64,000 nt of DNA from Hyphomonadaceae bacterium (GTDB lineage: Bacteria; Pseudomonadota; Alphaproteobacteria; Caulobacterales; Hyphomonadaceae). The position numbers and the translations under genes were made by a program. The notes under the pieces are model-generated. The model was not told where the DNA came from. It worked only from the letters and a program-made list of their open reading frames with translations, and searched no databases. Numbering within the stretch: position 1 is the first letter of the stretch; each line of letters begins with the position of its first letter. The stretch spans positions 10,072-74,071 of the forward strand of contig JALHLU010000005.1 of NCBI GenBank assembly GCA_022844345.1, read 5' to 3'. Below are positions 27,270 through 36,692 of this stretch, piece after piece.

Positions 27270-29014
27270 CACGCTCTTCCCTGAGAGATCGGCACGACAT
27301 TGGGCCTGGTTGCGCGCTTCTTGAGTTCATCGACCACTTCCTGGCGCGGACCGACGCAGGAGATCTCCCCCTCCTGCATGACCATCAGCCTGTGGGCGTT
27401 GTTGAGCACGGCCGTGCGATGCGCAACGACCATCACCGCGGCGCCACGCGCGACAGCCGCCGCAATGGCCCTGCCAAGCGCATCCTCGCCTTCAGTATCA
27501 AGTGCAGAGTTTGGCTCGTCTAGGATCAGGATCTTGGGATCGCCAAAGAGCGCGCGGGCCAAGGCTACGCGTTGCGCCTGCCCTGTGGACAGCTCGAAAC
27601 CGTTGGTCTTGATTACCGTGTCATAGCCGTTCGGGAGCTGAAGCACCATGTCGTGGGCGCCAGCCAGCTTTGCTGCAGCGATGACCAGCGCATCAACCTC
27701 TGATTTGGCCCGGCCGGCGACGGCCGCAAACCGCGAGATATTCTCGCCGATCGTGCCGGGAAGCAGCGAAAGGTTCTGCGGCAGGTAGCCAATATGCAGG
27801 GCAAGCGATTCCGGCTCCCAGTCCTGGAAGCTGGCGCCGTCAATGCGGACCTCGCCGGCATCGGGAGGCAAGGCCCCAGCGGCAACGCGCGCGAGGGTGG
27901 ACTTGCCCGATCCGGATGGCCCGATCACACCCAGGATTTCGCCTGGGAGAAGCGCGAAGGACACATTTCGCAGGATGAGGTCCGACCCGGATGGCGACTT
28001 CACGATGACCCGTTCCAGTTCAAGGTGGCCCTTGGGTTCAGGCAGCGCCGTGCGTTCAACAATCGCTCCGTCCGTCGATGCAAACAGCCGCCGGACGGTC
28101 TGCAGAGCCAGACGGGCCTGCATGATCGTGGGCCAGCTCCCCACCAGTTGCTCGACGGGCTGCAGAGCCCGGCTGAGAAGAACGGAAGCCGCGATGATTG
28201 AGCCCACCGAGATTTGTCCTTCGACGGCCAGCCAGGCGCCAACCCCGAGGGCGAGCGACTGCATGAACATGCGAATGAACTTGACCAGCGAATTGTAGTG
28301 CACGCCGAGCAATTGAAGCTGACCAGACGCCTGCAAGCCCTCGCTACGCTGTTGGATCTGCCTGGAAACCATGGCGCGGCGCATGCCAAGCGCCCGGATC
28401 GCTTCAGCCTCGGCAATTGCGGCCTGATGCGACGCGTAGGCTGCCGAGTTTGCAGCATGGGCCTTGCCTGACTTATTGCGTGTATGCCGCTCATTGACGA
28501 TGGCCAGCGTCACCAGGATGGCGCCGGCGGCGATGACGAGACAGCCCAGAATGGGATGGATGGCGAACGCCACCAGAAGATAAAGAGGCGTCCAGGGCGC
28601 ATCAAAAACAGCGCTTGCAGCGGGACCGCCAACGGTGTCTCGCAGAGAGTCGAACTCGCGCATTGCCTGTGTGGTCGATGGCTCGCCAGGCTTAACCTTG
28701 GCGCGTGACATGAGGCGTCCCATGATCTCTGCCGACAGGAGCCGGTTGAGCCTGCGCGAGGCCCGCATGAGCACCCGCGTGCGGGTGGCCTCCAGCATGG
28801 TCAGAGTTGCGATCGCGACCGCGATCACGCCTGTTATCCATATCAGCGTGATCACGCCGGCGGTCGGGACGACGCGGTCATAGACCTGCATCATGTAAAT
28901 TGTAGGCGCTAGGTAAAGCACGTTAATGAACGCGCTGAATACTGCCGCCGCAATGAAGTGTCCGCGGCAGGCTGAAAGTGCATCGGCAATTGGGCCCGGG
29001 AGAGATGCCTTCAT
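27269..29014 (-). CDS. Type I secretion ABC exporter, PrtD family
   Basis: This half-transporter energises one-step export of proteins with C-terminal signals. The 581-residue protein has a six-helix membrane domain (residues 20-300, including VFSAFINVLYLAPTIYMMQ) and a nucleotide-binding domain: Walker A GPSGSGKST near 366-374, the signature LSTGQAQRV (LSGGQ in most families; PrtD-like proteins often vary here), Walker B ILILDEPNSALD and the switch His in VVAHR. It lacks the N-terminal C39 peptidase or C39-like domain, so it is the PrtD rather than HlyB type, as expected for an RTX-tailed cargo. It lies directly downstream of the RTX peroxidase gene. Confidence 0.94.
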   Translation of the reverse strand: MKASLPGPIADALSACRGHFIAAAVFSAFINVLYLAPTIYMMQVYDRVVPTAGVITLIWITGVIAVAIATLTMLEATRTRVLMRASRRLNRLLSAEIMGRLMSRAKVKPGEPSTTQAMREFDSLRDTVGGPAASAVFDAPWTPLYLLVAFAIHPILGCLVIAAGAILVTLAIVNERHTRNKSGKAHAANSAAYASHQAAIAEAEAIRALGMRRAMVSRQIQQRSEGLQASGQLQLLGVHYNSLVKFIRMFMQSLALGVGAWLAVEGQISVGSIIAASVLLSRALQPVEQLVGSWPTIMQARLALQTVRRLFASTDGAIVERTALPEPKGHLELERVIVKSPSGSDLILRNVSFALLPGEILGVIGPSGSGKSTLARVAAGALPPDAGEVRIDGASFQDWEPESLALHIGYLPQNLSLLPGTIGENISRFAAVAGRAKSEVDALVIAAAKLAGAHDMVLQLPNGYDTVIKTNGFELSTGQAQRVALARALFGDPKILILDEPNSALDTEGEDALGRAIAAAVARGAAVMVVAHRTAVLNNAHRLMVMQEGEISCVGPRQEVVDELKKRATRPNVVPISQGRA

Positions 29015-29072
29015 CACGCGAGTGTTAACCTTGAGCCAAGCTTCCTACCTCCGCGATTGCGAGGCCGGTGTA

Positions 29073-29101
29073 GGACAGGCCTGCAAGATGCAGGCCTGTC
29101 C
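29073..29101 (-). terminator. Strong hairpin between RTX gene and exporter genes
   Basis: Two perfect 13-base arms (GGACAGGCCTGCA and its complement) surround a 3-base loop, 12 bases past the RTX gene stop and 58 bases before the exporter start. There is no T-run, so it may act as a partial or factor-assisted terminator, an mRNA stabiliser, or both. Confidence 0.7.
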
Positions 29102-29112
29102 CTATGCCGCAA

Positions 29113-32100
29113 CTAGTGAAGATCGACGGAGTAGCCAGCCAGCATCGACCGGTAGAGTATGTCAAACTGCTGATGCGGGCCAGTTAGCAGGCTCTCGCCG
29201 GAGTACCGGTTGAGCTCCATCGGCGCCATTTCGAGAGGCGCCAACTCGACCAGATCACGGACCATCGTGATGGACGCTTCCGCAGATGCCTGACCGGCCT
29301 CCGCAGCAGCTGCTGCCTCAAGGATGAAGTTCGTCAGATCGAGGTCATTGGCGTTCACACCCGTCAGGTGCATCCGTGCCGATCCGACAGACACCCAGGC
29401 ATCCGATCCGGCCTGGTTGACGGAGACCGCCTCCCAGAGGTTGCCTGCCGTGACCCCCAAGGCGCCCAGATCCATCTTGTCTTCACCCGACACGAAGTCG
29501 GCGATGCTGTCGCCGTCTCCGAAGCGGAAGACATCCGCGCCCGAGGCCCCCGTGAGGACGTCAGCGCCAGCGCGCAGATCAACCACACCGTCCCCGTTGA
29601 TCACGTCCTGGGGACGCAACTGACCGATAACGGTATCCGCGCCGCCATTCGAGTCGAAGACCACGCGGTGAGCTGACGACAGATTGGTGATGTCGATGGT
29701 GTCGTTTCCAACGCCGCCCGCGATGCGGATGGTGTTGTAGTCCAGGCTGGTCTCCGTGAAGTCGCCGAACACCGCAACCGTATCGCCATCGGCGTTGGTC
29801 TGGCCGCTGCCGCCGGGAGACGTGTGGAGCAGCGAGTTGATCCGGATCTCCTCGATGCTATCGAGCTCAGCGATGATGGAGGCGTTGTTTGTGCCGTTGC
29901 GGGTGATCACGATCTCGGTTCCCGCCGCGAAGCCGGTCATGCCAGCCGCGAGAGCCGCATTCAGCGTGTAGATGCGGAAGGTTTCGGGTGCAGCGACGCC
30001 TTGCAGAATATATGTGTCGGTGCCCGCCCCCCCATTGACCAGGTCGCGGCCGTCAGTGGCGCCGGTTTGGTAGATGAAGTCGGCGCCGCCCCCACCGTTG
30101 ATGGTGTCATTGCCTGCTCCGCCATGCAGGATGTCGGACGAGCCCGCACCGTTGAGCGTGTCGTTGCCGGCAAAGCCGAACAGGGCGTTGCTCTGGCCGT
30201 TGCCGTTGAGGGTCTGCCCGCCAGCGCCGCCGAATATCGTCGTGTAGGCGGTGCCCTGGAAGCGCAGGACCTCGATATCCGCTGCGAGGGTGTCAATGCC
30301 CTCGTTGCCGACGGTGTCGGTCAGCAGGATCTGCGAGGCTGTGGTTTCCACGCGGAAGTTGCCCAGTCCTCCGGTGTAGACGACGGTGTCAGTGCCGCCG
30401 TTGCCGGCGATCGTGTCATTTCCTGCACCGCCCGTGAGGATGTCGTCGCCGGCCTGCCCGAGGAGCAGATCGTCGCCGGCCTCTCCGTCCAGGGAGTCAT
30501 TGCCCGCGTTTCCGTTCAGCGTGTCATTGCCTGTGCCGCCAAAAAGGTTGTCATCGCCCTCGCCGCCGAAGAGCGTGTCGACACCACCGTTGCCGAAGAG
30601 CGTGTCATTTCCAACACCGCCCGTGAGGATGTCGTCGCCGGCCTGCCCGCGGAGCAGATCGTCGCCGTCCTCTCCGCTCAGGAAGTCGTTGCCCTCGTTT
30701 CCGTTCAGCGTGTCATTGCCTGTGCCGCCAAGAAGGGTGTCCGCCCCCGCGCCGCCGAAGAGCGTGTCGTCGCCGGCCTCTCCATTCAGGGAGTCGTTGC
30801 CTGACCCACCGTCCAGCAAGTCATTGCCCCCACCGCCGTTCAGCGCGTCATTGCCGCCAAAGGCGCCGCCGGGTGCGATGGCGATGTCATCGCCAGCCGT
30901 CCCGTTGAACAAATTTGTGACTAGTGGTTGTGCGGTCCAGTTTACACCCGTCGGGCCGGAAGCGTCGGAGGTGATGGTCTCCAGGTAGCCACGGCCATCG
31001 GTGAAGCTGACCACCACCCGCAGCTGCTGGCCCGCTTGCGGACCGAAGACGCTGCCCGGCAAGTCCACAGGCGTGAACGTCGCATTGGTGGCGTTGGCGA
31101 TGTTCGTCCAGTTTTCGCCATCAGCAGATTGCTGCCATTGGAATGTGAATGGCCCAAGACCGTTCGCATCCGCGACGGACGAGGCGTCGAACGTGACGGC
31201 CTGCCCTTCGGTCGGGGTCAGGTCACTCAGAATGACCTGGCCAGTCGCCGGTTGCGGGGTCACGAAGGCGATCGGCACTTCGACGGTGCCGCCATTGCCA
31301 TCGCCGAACCGCACGCGTTCGATATTGCGGAGCGTATCGATCCCGTCGGAGACCCGGAAGCCGCCGTCAACCGGCAGGTTCGCCGGATCGAAGCCGGAGT
31401 GGTTGACGACAAGCGCGCCATCCGAGGCCACCGAGAACGTGTAGTTGTCGATGATGTCCCAGAAGACTGCAACGTCGGTATCGCCAACACCGTCGTCCTT
31501 GACGATCTCGCGCACAATGTGCAGCTGGTTCGGCACGATCGTGCGGTCGAGCATGAGCTCGAACACGGACTTGCCTTGCCACGCAACGATGGAGAAATCG
31601 TCTGCAAACTTGTGTGACAAGCTGTCGATGGTGGCGATTTGGTTTAGGGGATCGTTCGCTTCGCCCGCTTCCGTGATGCGGATCCGGACGTTGAGCCAGC
31701 GGTCGCCATCGATGATGTCGTTGCCGCCCTTGCCGGTGATCGTATCGCTGCCGCCGCCGCCGAGAATGACGTTTCCGCCCGAGAAGATCGACTGGACGTT
31801 GTCGGAGAAGTCCGACCCGTAGATACCGTCGAACATCTGTTCAGCCGTGATCACCTCCTCGAGACCAGCGATCCGGGCGATGCCTTCCGCGTTGATCTCG
31901 TCGCGGAAGAAGACGCCTTCAGCTGTTGCGTTGACCACGCCCAGCACGTTGTCGCTGAGTCCGCGATCATCGCCGGTCAGCACGTCGTTCTGGTCCCAGC
32001 CCGAGAGACCTTCGACCTTGTCGAAGCGGTTGCGGAGGATGTCTTGGACTTCGGTCGTGAAGATCGGCACGCCTAGATCCGCATCAGCGGCTTTCGAGTT

Positions 32101-35100
32101 GCCCTTGTAGGTCGCCCAGTCGAAGCCGAACATGCCTTCGTTGCGGATCACGCTCTCGCCCTGGACCATGATGTCGTCGCCGGATTCGGCGTCGAAATCA
32201 TGCTCGTCGGTTCCGGAGAACATCACGTCGTGGCCGATGATCCGGCTGTCGAAGAACAGTTCGGAGTTGTCGCCCGCCGTGGTGTCGAAGCCGGCTCCAC
32301 CCTCCATCCAGTCGTCGCCCTCGTTGCCGAGGAGGAAATCCACGCCCGCGCCGCCGAGGATGAAGTCGTCACCCTCTCCAGCGAAGACCTCGGTATCGTC
32401 GACGCCCACGAAGAAGACGTCCTTGCCGGTGCCACCCATAAGGATGTCCAGGCCGTTCGAGTTGGCGATGACGTCATCGCCTTCGTCGCCTTTCAGGAAG
32501 TCGCCCGTATCGCCGCTGTCCGTGATGATGTCGTTGCCGCCGCCGCCATTGACCAGGTCGACGCCCGCGCCGGATTCGATGCGGTCATCGCCATCACCGC
32601 CCCAGATGCCGTCATCGCCGAAGTCAGTGATGATGGTATCGTTGCCGTTGGTGCCGCCCACGACGACATGTTCGCCGCCCTGGACACGGATATAGTTGGC
32701 GTCCGCGCCGGGGGTGGAGAGGTCGTCACGAATGACCTTGCCAAGACCGGCAGCTTCGAGAACCGGGTTGTTGCCAACCGGATCCTTGCCAGCAGGGTTG
32801 ACCGAAGCTTCCGCCAGATCGGCTTGAGCCTGAGTGAGCGCAGCGAGCGCCGCAGCCTCGGCAGCCGCAGCAGTCGCTGCAGCGCTATTGGCGGCAGTCG
32901 CAGCAGCAAGAGCCGCAGCTTCCACAGCATCAGCGGCCTCGGCGGCATCTGCCAGCGCATCGGTCGATGCAGCGGCGGCGTCCGCCGCCTGATCAGCCGC
33001 AAGCGCCGTGACGTAACCGTTCAAGGCCGCCATCAGGGCAGCCTGGGCCGAAGCATCAGCACCCGGTGCGTTCGCAGCAACGAGCGTCGTCAGCAGCAGG
33101 CCAAGCTCCGCCGTCGTATTGAGAGCAGCGGCTTGAGCCTGCGCTGCGTTCGCATCGGCACGCAGCGTAATGGCATCCGCCGTAGCCGCCGCCTGGGCAG
33201 CCGCCAGGGCAGCAGCAGCGTCGGCCGCGGTCTGATCGGCAGCATCGCTCGAGGCAACAGCGGCATCGTGGGCGTCCTGCGCTTCGTCAAGCGCTTGGGT
33301 AGCGGCGGCGATGGCTTCCGGCGAGGCTGTGTTGTAGTCAACCTGATTGTCGACGTTCACTTCGAGCACGTAGTCGTAGACGCCGAAGGAGTCGACGCCG
33401 ATGTGGCGCTCGATGATGTCGTCAGCAGTTCCGCGAATGCCGTCAGCGCCGGGCTGGGCCAGAGACGTGTTCGCCATCATCATCTTGGCGAAAGAGTTCT
33501 GTTCCAGGGCGTTGAGGAAGTTCTGCCCCTGCGTGCGTGTCAGATAGTAGAAACGATCGCCGTCCTGTAGGTTTTCGAGTTGGAGTTCGAACACCGCGTT
33601 GAAGGTCGAGCCGAGGAATCCGCCGAACGGCATCTTCTTCTCGGCCAGGCCGCCGATCCACAGGTCGATCTCGTTGAGACCGCCCTTGTCGGTGTAGGCG
33701 CCGGTCGCCGTGAGGAACTCCATACGGTCCGCGAAGATCGGATCCGAGGAGCCGCCCATCACGAGGTTCCAGGCCGCATCGCGCTTGGCGTCAGCCGTCG
33801 TCGCTGATGTGATGGACAGGTGCGTGCCATAAGCCGCGATGAAGTTGACGACCGAGACCGGGTGCTTGAGGTTGGCCGCGAAGTCGACCCAGTTGGCGTA
33901 GGGCTCGAGGAAGGTCGAGCCGCTGGCGTTAAACAGCGCCTCACGGGCCTGGTTCAGCGACGGCATGCCTGTATCGCGGCCGCGAGCAATGTTGATCGCG
34001 CCGAGGTCGAGCGGCAGGCCGAGCAGGTTGTTGCGCAGTGCATCAACAAGGAATTCGTCGATTTCATTGCCACGCTCGATCGTCATGCCGCGGATGACGG
34101 CGGCGGCGCCCTGGTCGTCCGTGAGGCTACCATTGTTGTCGAACGCAAGCGGGTTGAGGAACGACGCGACAAGACCGAATTCCTCGGCGTCCATTGTCGT
34201 TCCGTCCGCCTTCATGCCGGGGACTTCAAGGCCCTGACCGTTGATGCGCGGCATGTTGTCCGTCAGCATCGAGTGACCGAAGCGGTACACGACGTGTGCA
34301 AATTCGGCAAAGATTGACGGGTCGATATCCGGCGCGGTGTTGAACACGAACGGATCGATCGCCGGCTGGATCTTGCGGGCGAATTCTTCGAACACGAGGT
34401 GCTGGTACTGCATCTCGGTCGCCATGCGCGCCGACTGGAACAGGCGCTCGCCATCCCAGCTCAGCGTCGCAGCGAAGTCATTCAGCTCAAGCGGAGTCTT
34501 CCCGGCCACAGCGTCGTACTGCTCCTGGGTGATGTCGGTGAGGAGCCACTCGTTCAGGAAGGCGAGATCGCCGCCTTCGAGGATTGTCCGCTGCTGCTGT
34601 TCGACCTGCCGGTTGTGTTCCGCATGGAACACGTGGTGCACGGCCGTGAGGCCGATGTTCTCGTTACCGCGGCCGTCGCCCGTGATGTAGTGCTGGTCGA
34701 GCAGCTCGTTGTCGTAAGCGACCTTGCGGCCTTGCGAGTCCGTCGCGATGGAGTTGCCCACGAGGTTGTCGCCATCGGCTTGCACGACAATCGCCGCCGT
34801 GAGCGGGTCGTTGTCATGGTCGAACACCGTTCCCGGCACTGCGGTGTGAGCAATGTCGTCCAGGAAGGCATGACCCGTGCGGACGGCCGAGACCGTTTCG
34901 CCATCTTCAATCACGTTGCCGCCGAACAGCACCGTGCCAACCGGCAACTGGATCGCCGACGGATTGATCGGGCTGGTCAGGCTGGTTTCAACCCAGATCG
35001 AGTTGCCGTTGGAGTCAACGCCCGCCAGGATCTGCGGCATGCCGTTGGGCCCGCGAACGAATTCCCCGTACGGGTCCATGCGCAGGACAGGGATGTTTCC

Positions 35101-36276
35101 AACATCGAGGTCGGTCAGCTGGATTCCGAGCATGCTGAGGGCTTGCGCCTTCACATCAGCCCAGGTCGGCAGGCTGCTTTTGACATCGTTGCCGTCGCTG
35201 CCATCGAGCAGATGACCGGTGGCAAGCGGACGGCCGGCAAGCGGTCCGGTGTCGTCCGGATCAACCAGCTTGTACTCGCGCAGGAAGGCCTGGTGCGAAG
35301 CGTTGGACGTATAGGTCTGGTTCTGATCGACGAACGGGGTCGTCTGGTTGATTTCCGATTCACCCGACGGCGTCGCGCGCGTCAGCGCCATGAAAGCAAG
35401 GTGCGAATTTTGCGGGAGAGACAGCTCGTCGCCGGTTCCGGCGATCCCGTCGGCGCCATGCGTCATCAGCGGATCGTCAGCCAACAGCGGAACGTAAACC
35501 GTGCCGTTCCCGCCCTTGTTGATCAGGTCGAGGCCGTGGTCGAAGAACTGGCCGAAGAACGTCATCCAGGCGTTGAAGGGGACCGAGAGGCCTTCATCAG
35601 GTGCGATGTTCGGGATGGAGATTGAGGAGCCATTGTGCTCGACGCCAAAGCCGGCCAGCACCGCATCAAACGCCTCGTTTGCAGCATCGGCTTGGTCGGA
35701 GGTGTGGGGATTGTCCAGCACCGCACGCAGATCCGCAAAAGCATCCTGAATGGTCTCCAGAGCGCCGCCCGGACCGTAGATTTCGCCGGCGAACGCGCCG
35801 TTGAATTCCGCAAACGACAGGGCCGCGACGATGGCCGCGGGGTTGTTGAACGACATGTCCGAGACAAGGTTGGAAATCAGGCGCGGGTCGGTGTCGACGA
35901 CGTTGCCGGATGGGACGCCGTCAACAGGATCGCGATTCACCGCATAGTTGTTGTTGGTGACGCCAAAGAATGGGGCGTCATCGCCTTCGTTGCGGTAGTA
36001 GCTCGGCAGGAGGCGCGGCATCGGCTGATCCGCAGCGCCCCAGAGTTCGCGGCCGGGTACGATGTTGTTGTTGGAGCCATCGACGGTCCTCAGACCGAAC
36101 GGCGCCATCGGAGATGCGATGGCCAGAATTGCGCCCTCCGTTCCTGGAGGCACGACGTTCCCATCGATATCTACCCAGATCTCCGTCAGCGGCGTTCCGC
36201 TGGAATTTGCCTCGGCAATTTTGATCTGACGAAGAACGAACACCAGGTCCGCAAGATTCAGTTTGAACGCAGCCAT
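29113..36276 (-). CDS. Giant secreted animal-type heme peroxidase with RTX repeats
   Basis: This 2387-residue protein joins a peroxidase-cyclooxygenase domain to Ca-binding RTX repeats. Active-site residues known from myeloperoxidase are visible: distal His in FFGQFFDHGLD (about 247), catalytic Arg in GDGRGNEN (about 536) before VHHVFHAEHNR, proximal His in VVYRFGHSML (about 668), and NIARGRD near 762. Residues 985-1157 are Ala-rich. RTX block 1 covers about 1206-1335. A large middle part contains an Ig-like segment (FTFQWQQSADGENW). RTX block 2 (GGxGxDxLx) is followed by the DFVSGEDKMDLGAL segment typical before a type I signal. No N-terminal signal peptide is present, as expected for T1SS cargo. 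It resembles MopA-type Mn(II)-oxidising peroxidases; that function is inferred. Confidence 0.93.
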   Translation of the reverse strand: MAAFKLNLADLVFVLRQIKIAEANSSGTPLTEIWVDIDGNVVPPGTEGAILAIASPMAPFGLRTVDGSNNNIVPGRELWGAADQPMPRLLPSYYRNEGDDAPFFGVTNNNYAVNRDPVDGVPSGNVVDTDPRLISNLVSDMSFNNPAAIVAALSFAEFNGAFAGEIYGPGGALETIQDAFADLRAVLDNPHTSDQADAANEAFDAVLAGFGVEHNGSSISIPNIAPDEGLSVPFNAWMTFFGQFFDHGLDLINKGGNGTVYVPLLADDPLMTHGADGIAGTGDELSLPQNSHLAFMALTRATPSGESEINQTTPFVDQNQTYTSNASHQAFLREYKLVDPDDTGPLAGRPLATGHLLDGSDGNDVKSSLPTWADVKAQALSMLGIQLTDLDVGNIPVLRMDPYGEFVRGPNGMPQILAGVDSNGNSIWVETSLTSPINPSAIQLPVGTVLFGGNVIEDGETVSAVRTGHAFLDDIAHTAVPGTVFDHDNDPLTAAIVVQADGDNLVGNSIATDSQGRKVAYDNELLDQHYITGDGRGNENIGLTAVHHVFHAEHNRQVEQQQRTILEGGDLAFLNEWLLTDITQEQYDAVAGKTPLELNDFAATLSWDGERLFQSARMATEMQYQHLVFEEFARKIQPAIDPFVFNTAPDIDPSIFAEFAHVVYRFGHSMLTDNMPRINGQGLEVPGMKADGTTMDAEEFGLVASFLNPLAFDNNGSLTDDQGAAAVIRGMTIERGNEIDEFLVDALRNNLLGLPLDLGAINIARGRDTGMPSLNQAREALFNASGSTFLEPYANWVDFAANLKHPVSVVNFIAAYGTHLSITSATTADAKRDAAWNLVMGGSSDPIFADRMEFLTATGAYTDKGGLNEIDLWIGGLAEKKMPFGGFLGSTFNAVFELQLENLQDGDRFYYLTRTQGQNFLNALEQNSFAKMMMANTSLAQPGADGIRGTADDIIERHIGVDSFGVYDYVLEVNVDNQVDYNTASPEAIAAATQALDEAQDAHDAAVASSDAADQTAADAAAALAAAQAAATADAITLRADANAAQAQAAALNTTAELGLLLTTLVAANAPGADASAQAALMAALNGYVTALAADQAADAAAASTDALADAAEAADAVEAAALAAATAANSAAATAAAAEAAALAALTQAQADLAEASVNPAGKDPVGNNPVLEAAGLGKVIRDDLSTPGADANYIRVQGGEHVVVGGTNGNDTIITDFGDDGIWGGDGDDRIESGAGVDLVNGGGGNDIITDSGDTGDFLKGDEGDDVIANSNGLDILMGGTGKDVFFVGVDDTEVFAGEGDDFILGGAGVDFLLGNEGDDWMEGGAGFDTTAGDNSELFFDSRIIGHDVMFSGTDEHDFDAESGDDIMVQGESVIRNEGMFGFDWATYKGNSKAADADLGVPIFTTEVQDILRNRFDKVEGLSGWDQNDVLTGDDRGLSDNVLGVVNATAEGVFFRDEINAEGIARIAGLEEVITAEQMFDGIYGSDFSDNVQSIFSGGNVILGGGGSDTITGKGGNDIIDGDRWLNVRIRITEAGEANDPLNQIATIDSLSHKFADDFSIVAWQGKSVFELMLDRTIVPNQLHIVREIVKDDGVGDTDVAVFWDIIDNYTFSVASDGALVVNHSGFDPANLPVDGGFRVSDGIDTLRNIERVRFGDGNGGTVEVPIAFVTPQPATGQVILSDLTPTEGQAVTFDASSVADANGLGPFTFQWQQSADGENWTNIANATNATFTPVDLPGSVFGPQAGQQLRVVVSFTDGRGYLETITSDASGPTGVNWTAQPLVTNLFNGTAGDDIAIAPGGAFGGNDALNGGGGNDLLDGGSGNDSLNGEAGDDTLFGGAGADTLLGGTGNDTLNGNEGNDFLSGEDGDDLLRGQAGDDILTGGVGNDTLFGNGGVDTLFGGEGDDNLFGGTGNDTLNGNAGNDSLDGEAGDDLLLGQAGDDILTGGAGNDTIAGNGGTDTVVYTGGLGNFRVETTASQILLTDTVGNEGIDTLAADIEVLRFQGTAYTTIFGGAGGQTLNGNGQSNALFGFAGNDTLNGAGSSDILHGGAGNDTINGGGGADFIYQTGATDGRDLVNGGAGTDTYILQGVAAPETFRIYTLNAALAAGMTGFAAGTEIVITRNGTNNASIIAELDSIEEIRINSLLHTSPGGSGQTNADGDTVAVFGDFTETSLDYNTIRIAGGVGNDTIDITNLSSAHRVVFDSNGGADTVIGQLRPQDVINGDGVVDLRAGADVLTGASGADVFRFGDGDSIADFVSGEDKMDLGALGVTAGNLWEAVSVNQAGSDAWVSVGSARMHLTGVNANDLDLTNFILEAAAAAEAGQASAEASITMVRDLVELAPLEMAPMELNRYSGESLLTGPHQQFDILYRSMLAGYSVDLH
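30412..30729 (-). repeat. 189-bp tandem duplication inside RTX repeat block 2
   Basis: Bases 30412-30540 recur at 30601-30729 with few changes. The period of 189 bp is 63 residues, or seven nonapeptides, so calcium-binding register is kept. The shared text includes GNDTLNGN and GQAGDDILTGG. Confidence 0.85.
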
Positions 36277-36692
36277 TTGAAATTCCCCATGTCACCCGCG
36301 CAAATGGCGGAGTGCTCTTGATGCTAGGGATCAACAATGTGCGGGACGAAACAACTGCATTCATCCTGCGAGGGCAATGCTCGCGCGAACAATGCCTGCT
36401 AGGAGACTATAGTTGTATGATATTAATCTTAACCCAGCGCCAGAAGCATGGGGCGGTTGAAGTGACGGCGCTTTCGCATCGGCATTCCCACAGCGTCGCC
36501 GCGGACAAATCTCCGAATGCGCGTTGAAGAGCAATCGTTGTCACCGGCTTGAGCGCACTGACGCCGGCGCGCGTGCATGAGCTTGTACGGCAGCCCGCAC
36601 GACAAATGCCGCGAACAACCTGAACAGCATGCCCGGCCGATAGAAATGAACATCGGGCGAAGCCCAATCGCCAGACGCGGCGGCGTGGCGGC
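36277..36692. other. Intergenic upstream of the RTX peroxidase gene
   Basis: The AT-richer part at 36300-36430 probably holds the promoter for the 2387-residue gene; on the minus strand a TATAGT box lies near 36405-36410, with no convincing -35. Small overlapping frames in 36420-36690 show no family features, and I do not call a gene. Confidence 0.4.

Noticed and set aside
30400-30900. Regularly spaced short repeats that could suggest a CRISPR array
   Set aside because: They are nonapeptide codon repeats inside one open frame, with no unique spacers and no cas genes nearby.
34399-35625. Plus-strand 408-codon frame opposite the RTX peroxidase
   Set aside because: The minus strand carries intact peroxidase active-site motifs here; the plus frame is low-complexity antisense text, as is the frame at 32200-33570.
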